Assembly: GCA_944376035.1 (NCBI GenBank) | Contig: CALWBJ010000140.1 | Location: forward strand, 1 to 10,283 | Reading direction: 5' to 3' | Length of the DNA stretch: 10,283 nucleotides | From: an uncultured Clostridia bacterium | GTDB lineage: Bacteria > Bacillota > Clostridia > Christensenellales > Borkfalkiaceae | Program-made: the position numbers and the translations under genes | Shown here: positions 6,195 through 10,283 of the stretch, in pieces | Numbering within the stretch: the stretch's first letter is position 1 | How the letters are laid out: every line of letters starts with the position of its first letter | Notes under the pieces: model-generated | Database searches by the model: none | What the model was told of the DNA's origin: nothing | Seen by the model: only the letters and a program-made list of their open reading frames with translations

Positions 6195-6509
6195 ACTATT
6201 GTTTTGTGTAAAAACAACGTTAATATACTGTTTAAGATATATTGCACCGAGTATATACTTAAAAATCATACGGTTTATTTTAAATGAAAGATTAAAATCT
6301 TATAAAATAACATCATAAAATCACGCCCGCACGGGCTTTCAGCCCGTGCGGGCGTATAATCAAACTATAATAATTTACTTTTTACATTCAAAAATTACCT
6401 GATAAACATACCTTACGCAAAAATACAGTTACCCCTACTCAGTCCAATACTTTCGTCGTTAAAATCGGTCGAAAAGTCTTAAATCAAAACTTTGTTTACG
6501 GGTTTTAGG
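6195..6509. other. 315-base gap between the sugar kinase and the YihY-family gene
   Basis: It contains the GC-rich hairpin at 6323-6355 and otherwise AT-rich sequence. No small gene with a ribosome binding site is visible. A weak TATATT (6227-6222, minus strand) is a possible -10 for the YihY-family gene but lacks a convincing -35. If the start at 6269 were used, the first 75 bases of this gap would be coding. Confidence 0.55.
6323..6355 (-). terminator. GC-rich hairpin, probable terminator of the EF-G-like/sugar kinase operon
   Basis: A perfect 15-bp inverted repeat with a 3-base loop (ACGCCCGCACGGGCT, TTC, then its complement) stands out in AT-rich DNA, 154 bases after the kinase stop. On the minus strand it is followed by GATTTTATG, a weak T tract. 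On the plus strand there is no T tract. It is probably a terminator or transcript-end barrier, but a dispersed intergenic repeat would look the same. Confidence 0.65.
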
Positions 6510-7436
6510 TTATGGCATTTTAACCGTCTGAATTTTGGCGTAAATCTCGTCGTATTTATCTTTATAGAAAAGATTTGTGCCGCTTGTAGTTATACTCGCA
6601 GTGCCCGCCGCCACGCTCGACCTTAAAATCTCGGGCATGGACGCGCCGCGTTCTAATTCCACGCACGCCGCGGCGACCATACAGTCCCCCGCGCCGACAG
6701 TAGAGTTTACTGCTACGTTCGCGCTCTTACAATAATAACTTTCACTGCCGTCGGTAAGTATCGCGCCGTCCGCGCCAAGAGAAATAAGAACGAATTTAAC
6801 GCCGCGCTCTATGTATTTTCGCGCAGCGCGCAGCATATCGTGCTTGTCGTGAATAGTCTCTTTGGAAAAGGCTTCAAGTTCGCGGAGGTTAGGCTTTACC
6901 ATGAATATATCGCCTTTTAAAGCGGCATTCATGTTGTCCGTTTCGGCATCTACTATTTTTTTGACTCCATCGGGTATAACCGAAAGCACCTCGTTATAAA
7001 ACTCAGCGTCCACGCCTTTGGGAAGGCTGCCGCTCATGACGGCAATGTCGCATTTTACCGCCATCTGACGGACCATCTCTATGAGTTCTATTTGTTTTGA
7101 ACGTTCCACCGAGTTTCCTTTATCGTTTATCTCGGTTAGCATGGATTTTTTGTCTATAATTTTATAGTTTACCCTTGCGCTGCCCGGGTTGTAAATAAAT
7201 CTGTACGCCACGCCTTCCTTATCGAGTTTCTGCTCGAAAAGGCTGCCGTTATCTGCAAACATAAACCCCGTGGCCATACTCGGCTTGCCCAGCCTTGCCA
7301 CACCCATGGCAACGTTGAGCGCTTTGCCCGAATAAGTTTCGACTTTGTTTCTTACTCTGTTAAGCATTCCTACGTTAAGGTTATCAAGTTCTATCGTGCA
7401 GTCGATACTCGGGTTCGGGCATATTGTCAATATCAT
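6510..7436 (-). CDS. PfkB-family sugar kinase, probable 1-phosphofructokinase
   Basis: This 308-residue cytoplasmic ribokinase-family enzyme is most like FruK/LacC, which phosphorylate fructose 1-phosphate or tagatose 6-phosphate with ATP. It starts MILTICPNPSIDCTIEL, the usual FruK/LacC opening. Other motifs are SGKALNVA (36-43), SGSLPKG (135-141), KPNLRELE (181-188), SLGADGAI (219-226) and the PfkB signature STVGAGD (245-251), whose Asp251 is the expected catalytic base. The usual Gly-Gly-Lys-Gly substrate loop reads Ser-Gly-Lys-Ala here, so the exact sugar phosphate is uncertain. AAGGAG lies 11 bases before the ATG, and the EF-G-like gene ends 35 bases upstream, so the two are probably co-transcribed. 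No PTS fructose permease or FruR gene is in the window. Confidence 0.88.
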   Translation of the reverse strand: MILTICPNPSIDCTIELDNLNVGMLNRVRNKVETYSGKALNVAMGVARLGKPSMATGFMFADNGSLFEQKLDKEGVAYRFIYNPGSARVNYKIIDKKSMLTEINDKGNSVERSKQIELIEMVRQMAVKCDIAVMSGSLPKGVDAEFYNEVLSVIPDGVKKIVDAETDNMNAALKGDIFMVKPNLRELEAFSKETIHDKHDMLRAARKYIERGVKFVLISLGADGAILTDGSESYYCKSANVAVNSTVGAGDCMVAAACVELERGASMPEILRSSVAAGTASITTSGTNLFYKDKYDEIYAKIQTVKMP

Positions 7437-7455
7437 TATTAAGTCATCTCCTTAT

Positions 7456-7471
7456 CGGAGCGTTCGCTCCG
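7456..7471 (-). repeat. Small hairpin between the EF-G-like and sugar kinase genes
   Basis: CGGAGC-GAAC-GCTCCG on the minus strand forms a 6-bp stem immediately after the EF-G-like stop codon. It has no T tract, so it is not a terminator. Its 3' arm contains CTCC, which could instead pair with the GGAG of the kinase ribosome binding site five bases downstream. Confidence 0.5.
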
Positions 7472-9538
7472 TCATTCTTTTTTAGCGTCTGCTATTATTT
7501 TCTCCTGCGCGGTAAAAGGCACTTCCTCATAGCGCAGGAATTCCTCTTCGTATCTACCCCTGCCTTGGGTCATACTGCGGAGGTCTGTAGAATATTTGAG
7601 CATCTCGGACAAAGGCGCTTCGGCTGAAATTACCTGCAACCCGTCCACCGTTTCCATACCCAGTATTCTGCCCCTTCTCTTATTCATATCGCCTAAAATA
7701 TCGCCCGTATAGTTATCGGGAACATATATTTTAAATGAATGTACGGGTTCTAAGATAACAGGTTTGGCACGCCTTAAACCGTCGTCGTAAGCAAGTTTCG
7801 CCGCAGACACGAACGCCACTTCCTTAGAATCGACCGGGTGATACTTTCCGTCAAAAAGCGTGCATTTTAAATTGACTACGGGATACCCTGCGAGAACGCC
7901 TTTCTGAATTGCTTCTCTGAGTCCTTTTTCGACTGCGGGTATAAACTGTTTGGGAACGGCGCCGCCGACTACTTCGTCCACAAATTCAAACTTTCCGTCC
8001 GCCGCACCCGGTTCAAACCTTATGCTGACCACGCCGAACTGCCCTGCGCCGCCCGTCTGTTTTTTGTGCTTGCCTTCGGCTTCGACTTTTTCGGTAATAG
8101 TTTCTCTGTAAGCGACCTTGGGATCGCGGAGAACCGCCTCGCAGCCGAATTTGGCTTTGAGTTTTTTACAGAGTACGTCAAGTTGAGTTTCGCCCTGACC
8201 GCGTATTACCGTTTCGCCCGTTTCCGCGTCTTTTTCCACTTTGAAAGTGAGATCCTCCTCCGCAAGCCTGTTGAGTCCCTGGAAGACTTTATCCTCGTCG
8301 CCGCTCTTGGCCGCGGATATCGCCATGGTAAGAACGGGGCGCGGCAAAGGTATATCGTAGAATTTAATCTTATGGTTTTCATCGCACAGCGTATCGCCCG
8401 TGTTGGTGTTGTTAAGTTTATTGACAGCGCCTATATCGCCTGCACAGAGTTCGTCAACCGCTTCCTGTTTCTTGCCTTTCATAAGATAGAGAGTGTTTAT
8501 TCTCTCTTTTTCGCCCGTTGTCGAATTGTAAACGGTCATGCCGCTTTTAAGCGTACCCGTGAAAACTCTCAGCATATTGAGTTTTCCCACAAACGGGTCG
8601 GCAACCGTCTTGAACACCTGAGCAGAGAAAGGCTTGCTCTCGTCGCATGAAATCATTTCCACGTCGCCCGTCTCAATATTTGTTGCGGGCACGGCCTTTC
8701 TTTCGAGCGGAGAAGGAAGTATATAAACTATCTCGTTCATAAGGTTTATAACGCCGAGATTCTGCGTGGCCGAACCGCCGAGAACAGGTATTACGTTTCC
8801 GTCAAACAGTCCGGTCTTGACTCCGGCTATTATCTCGTCGTTGGTAAGTTTGCCTTCGTTTAGGAATTTATCCAAAAATTCTTCCGATGTTTCCGCCGCC
8901 GCTTCGGTAAGACCTTCTTTAAGAAGTTCTACTTCTTCCGCCATGTCGGACGGAACGGGAATTTCCTTTCTGCCGCCGGGATTAAACTCAAACGCCTTCC
9001 CCGATATAACGCTCACATAACCTTTCATCTTGTTGCCGACGAGAATAGGCGTATGCATGGACGCTATTTTTTTACCGTATTTTTCACGGAAGGCTTCCAC
9101 CGTTTTAACATAGTCGGAATTTTCCTTATCTATGCCGTTTATGAAAATTATCATCGGAACACGGTTTTTAAGACAGTAAGAAACGGCCTTTTCCGCTCCG
9201 ACGGAGACCGAACCGCTCGCGTCGGCGACAAGTATCGCCGAGCCTACCGCGCGCATTGCTTCGGCAAACTCTCCCTCAAAATCGTAAAAGCCCGGAACGT
9301 CGATTATATTTATTTTTACGTCCTGCCAATATGTATAAGCGCAAGAGAGCGATATGGAAATACCTCTTGCAGTTTCCTCGGCGTCATAGTCCATGACCGT
9401 GTTTTTATCGGTTACTTTACCCAGTCTGTCTATGCTTTTGCCGTTGAAAAGTATGGCTTCCGCAAGAGAGGTTTTTCCCTCGCCGCTGTGTCCTATTATC
9501 GCGATATTTCTGATTTTATCCGCGCTTGTTTTGCCCAT
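7472..9538 (-). CDS. EF-G-like translational GTPase (EF-G paralogue)
   Basis: This 688-residue protein has the full EF-G domain order. The G domain has P-loop GHSGEGKT (16-23), RGISI (58-62), DVPGF (80-84), NGID (134-137) and GGSA (254-257). It is followed by domain II (about 300-385), domain III (400-475), domain IV with the QTGGAGQFGVV loop (494-504) and HPVDS tip (567-571), and domain V to the end. It differs from housekeeping EF-G: the P-loop AHIDAGKT is replaced, the catalytic His of DTPGH is Phe84, and the base-recognition NKxD motif reads NGID. These traits place it among the EF-G-like FusA2 paralogues; it is not the essential FusA, which normally sits with rpsL/rpsG and tuf. The role is unknown, possibly ribosome-linked under stress or slow growth. 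AAGGGGGA lies ten bases before the ATG. Confidence 0.88.
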   Translation of the reverse strand: MGKTSADKIRNIAIIGHSGEGKTSLAEAILFNGKSIDRLGKVTDKNTVMDYDAEETARGISISLSCAYTYWQDVKINIIDVPGFYDFEGEFAEAMRAVGSAILVADASGSVSVGAEKAVSYCLKNRVPMIIFINGIDKENSDYVKTVEAFREKYGKKIASMHTPILVGNKMKGYVSVISGKAFEFNPGGRKEIPVPSDMAEEVELLKEGLTEAAAETSEEFLDKFLNEGKLTNDEIIAGVKTGLFDGNVIPVLGGSATQNLGVINLMNEIVYILPSPLERKAVPATNIETGDVEMISCDESKPFSAQVFKTVADPFVGKLNMLRVFTGTLKSGMTVYNSTTGEKERINTLYLMKGKKQEAVDELCAGDIGAVNKLNNTNTGDTLCDENHKIKFYDIPLPRPVLTMAISAAKSGDEDKVFQGLNRLAEEDLTFKVEKDAETGETVIRGQGETQLDVLCKKLKAKFGCEAVLRDPKVAYRETITEKVEAEGKHKKQTGGAGQFGVVSIRFEPGAADGKFEFVDEVVGGAVPKQFIPAVEKGLREAIQKGVLAGYPVVNLKCTLFDGKYHPVDSKEVAFVSAAKLAYDDGLRRAKPVILEPVHSFKIYVPDNYTGDILGDMNKRRGRILGMETVDGLQVISAEAPLSEMLKYSTDLRSMTQGRGRYEEEFLRYEEVPFTAQEKIIADAKKE

Positions 9539-9569
9539 GATTAAATGTCCCCCTTAAAATATGCTCTTT

Positions 9570-9586
9570 GCCGTCAATCAGACGAC
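9570..9586 (-). other. 5'-terminal stem-loop of the EF-G-like mRNA
   Basis: GTCGTC-TGATT-GACGGC on the minus strand forms a 6-bp stem (one G-U) that would begin one base after the predicted transcription start near 9587. Stem-loops at the very 5' end are known to slow mRNA decay, so this may stabilise the message. It lies about 35 bases before the start codon. Confidence 0.45.
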
Positions 9587-9593
9587 CTAATAT

Positions 9594-9622
9594 ATTATAA
9601 CTCAAAAAAGCGCATATTTCAA
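9594..9622 (-). promoter_or_regulatory. Strong sigma-A promoter of the EF-G-like/sugar kinase operon
   Basis: TTGAAA (9622-9617) and a perfect TATAAT (9599-9594) are separated by the optimal 17 bases on the minus strand. Immediately upstream, 9642-9628 reads AAAAAAATTTTAAAA at about -42 to -56, the position of an UP element. The start is expected near 9587, giving a 48-50 base leader. This indicates high vegetative expression. Confidence 0.85.
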
Positions 9623-9648
9623 GGGGGTTTTAAAATTTTTTTATATGT

Positions 9649-9672
9649 CGGTTTTTTCACGAATAAAAACCG
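9649..9672 (-). repeat. AT-rich hairpin upstream of the EF-G-like promoter
   Basis: CGGTTTTT (9649-9656) pairs with AAAAACCG (9665-9672) around an 8-base loop. In the minus-strand transcript of the preceding gene it is not followed by a T tract, so termination here is doubtful. Confidence 0.4.
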
Positions 9673-9676
9673 GGCG

Positions 9677-9743
9677 GATTAAAAGCCTATTTGTCGAAAA
9701 CAAACGAAAGAAATTTTTATCATAAAAATAAGGCTTTTTAATC
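9677..9743 (-). repeat. Nested inverted repeats downstream of the YlmC-like gene
   Basis: GATTAAAAGCCT (9677-9688) pairs with AGGCTTTTTAATC (9731-9743) with one bulged base. Inside lie a second palindrome, ATTTTTAT-C-ATAAAAAT (9713-9729), and a third stem, TTTGT/ACAAA (9690-9704). The minus-strand RNA could fold as a stem with two enclosed hairpins starting four bases after the YlmC-like stop. It may be a 3'-end structure; no classical terminator follows. Confidence 0.5.
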
Positions 9744-9747
9744 GCGT

Positions 9748-10218
9748 TTAATAATCGTCGGTATCTATTCTGCTGTTACCGCCGCCGAAAAGTTGCTCGC
9801 ATGTAGGCGGAAAACCGCCGCCGTCGGACCTGTCTTGCGGTCCGCATTGCGGTGCGCAAGGATTACACGGCGGTGGACAGGGATTGCACGGCGAAGGTCT
9901 GTCGGGTCTGTGTCCGCCGCCGTGCGGAGGACGCGGCTCGGGCTTTCCCACCCTTACGCTCGGTGAGCATACGTCGCCGCACTTTAAATCCACCAATATT
10001 ACGTCGTTGCCTATTTTTAAAATTTTACTCTGGTCTATGTAAAGTTCGGACTTGTCAAACCATCTGAACAGTCCCTTGTTTTTACGCTCGGGCACGGCGA
10101 TTCCCGTAAGTATTCCCCTCGGAAACTCCAAAAAGAGATTGCTTACCTTCCCTAAACATCTCCCGTCCGCCACGTTTATGACGTCGCGCTTTCTTATATC
10201 TTTGAAACTTAATGCCAT
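9748..10218 (-). CDS. PRC-barrel sporulation protein of the YlmC/YmxH type with a Pro/Cys-rich tail
   Basis: This 156-residue protein has an N-terminal PRC-barrel (about 3-78): SFKDIRKRDVINVADGRCLGKV opens it, and IGNDVILVDL ends it. This is the YlmC/YmxH pattern, a small conserved family of spore formers whose biochemical role is not established. The family is usually about 80-90 residues. Here about 70 extra residues follow, rich in Pro, Cys, Gly and Asp. They include a CxxCxxxCxxCxxxC run (111-125), made of two 7-residue repeats, and another Cys at 140. There is no signal peptide or membrane segment. The tail suggests disulphide cross-linking or metal binding, perhaps in a spore layer, by inference only. 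The ATG fits the family start but has no ribosome binding site; a sporulation-type promoter lies directly before it. Confidence 0.85.
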   Translation of the reverse strand: MALSFKDIRKRDVINVADGRCLGKVSNLFLEFPRGILTGIAVPERKNKGLFRWFDKSELYIDQSKILKIGNDVILVDLKCGDVCSPSVRVGKPEPRPPHGGGHRPDRPSPCNPCPPPCNPCAPQCGPQDRSDGGGFPPTCEQLFGGGNSRIDTDDY

Positions 10219-10224
10219 ATAATC

Positions 10225-10253
10225 ATAATATGCGCGTCTGATTTGTCCTATTC
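10225..10253 (-). promoter_or_regulatory. Sigma-E-like promoter of the YlmC-like gene
   Basis: GAATAGG (10253-10247) and CATATTAT (10232-10225) are 14 bases apart on the minus strand, resembling the sigma-E -35 and -10 boxes at correct spacing. A start 7 bases beyond the -10 would fall on the A of the ATG, implying a leaderless mRNA. Sigma-K could also read a CATA-type -10. Confidence 0.45.
10241..10250 (-). promoter_or_regulatory. Candidate SpoIIID binding site
   Basis: TAGGACAAAT on the minus strand matches all ten positions of the Bacillus SpoIIID consensus WWRRACARNY and overlaps the predicted -35 region. A SpoIIID gene is present at 2305-2577. The consensus is loose, about one match per 4096 positions per strand, so several chance matches are expected in a window this size. 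Confidence 0.4.
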
Positions 10254-10283
10254 TACAAATATCGATTAAAAAATCTACTTTTT

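Larger units (their letters stand above)
9549..9627. repeat. 16-bp inverted repeat joining the -35 box and the ribosome binding site of the EF-G-like gene
   Basis: CCCCCTTAAAATATGC (9549-9564) and GCATATTTCAAGGGGG (9612-9627) are complementary over 16 positions with one mismatch, which becomes a G-U pair in minus-strand RNA. The first copy contains the ribosome binding site AAGGGGG of the EF-G-like gene. The second contains its TTGAAA -35 box. The 47 bases between hold the -10 box, the start site and a small hairpin. Confidence 0.7.

Noticed and set aside
6195..6269. Upstream ATG adding 25 residues to the YihY-family protein
   Set aside because: No ribosome binding site, and the added residues do not resemble the family N-terminus. 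It is not excluded, since the shorter start also lacks a good site.
8066..8650. Long open frame on the plus strand (194 codons) opposite the EF-G-like gene, and similar ones at 2902-3429 and 9053-9544
   Set aside because: They lie antisense to well-supported genes, have no ribosome binding site or recognisable domain, and are shadows of codon bias in the true frames.
7472..9538. Tetracycline-resistance ribosomal protection protein
   Set aside because: The P-loop, switch II and domain IV sequences fit EF-G-like FusA2 paralogues better than Tet(M)/Tet(O), and no resistance context is present.
9770..9930. GC-rich repetitive DNA as a CRISPR or tandem repeat array
   Set aside because: It is the coding sequence of the Pro/Cys/Gly-rich tail. 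The units are short and imperfect and explained by the protein repeats.

Overview
The window carries ten protein-coding genes, all on the minus strand, so biological order runs from high to low coordinates. It suggests a low-GC, endospore-forming member of the Bacillota, most likely an uncultured or gut-type Clostridia lineage. The signs are a clear SpoIIID regulator, a YlmC/YmxH-type sporulation protein, strong AAGGAG-like ribosome binding sites, TTGACA/TATAAT promoters and AT-rich gaps. Genus and species cannot be read from the sequence.

Region by region in transcription order: (1) 10218-9748 is a PRC-barrel YlmC/YmxH-like sporulation protein with an unusual Pro/Cys/Gly-rich tail. A mother-cell-type promoter and a perfect match to the SpoIIID consensus lie just before its start. 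(2) 9747-9539 is a structured intergenic region ending in a strong housekeeping promoter. It drives an EF-G-like translational GTPase (9538-7472) and a PfkB-family 1-phosphofructokinase-type sugar kinase (7436-6510), closed by a GC-rich hairpin at 6355-6323. (3) 6194-5340 is a YihY/BrkB-family membrane protein. (4) 5339-4999 is a non-coding gap with an extended -10 motif abutting a terminator-like hairpin. (5) 4998-2727 is an EcsA-like ABC ATPase overlapping its 522-residue permease. (6) 2577-2305 is spoIIID with a TTG start, a sigma-E-like promoter and a strong terminator. (7) 2070-266 is a second, unrelated DrrA-type ABC exporter, ATPase plus permease with ATGA overlap. (8) 159-1 is the 5' end of an ECF transporter S component with its own consensus promoter; the gene runs off the window.

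SpoIIID, the sporulation promoter in front of the YlmC-like gene and the matching GGACAAATCAG motif upstream of the EcsA-like operon could form a small mother-cell regulatory circuit. That link is inference from motifs. The EF-G-like/sugar-kinase pair and the transporters look like vegetative genes. I saw no mobile element, CRISPR array, tRNA or rRNA, and no clearly new multi-gene system. The most unusual items are the EF-G paralogue with altered GTPase motifs, the Cys/Pro-tailed PRC-barrel protein, and the inverted repeat linking the EF-G-like promoter's -35 box to its ribosome binding site.
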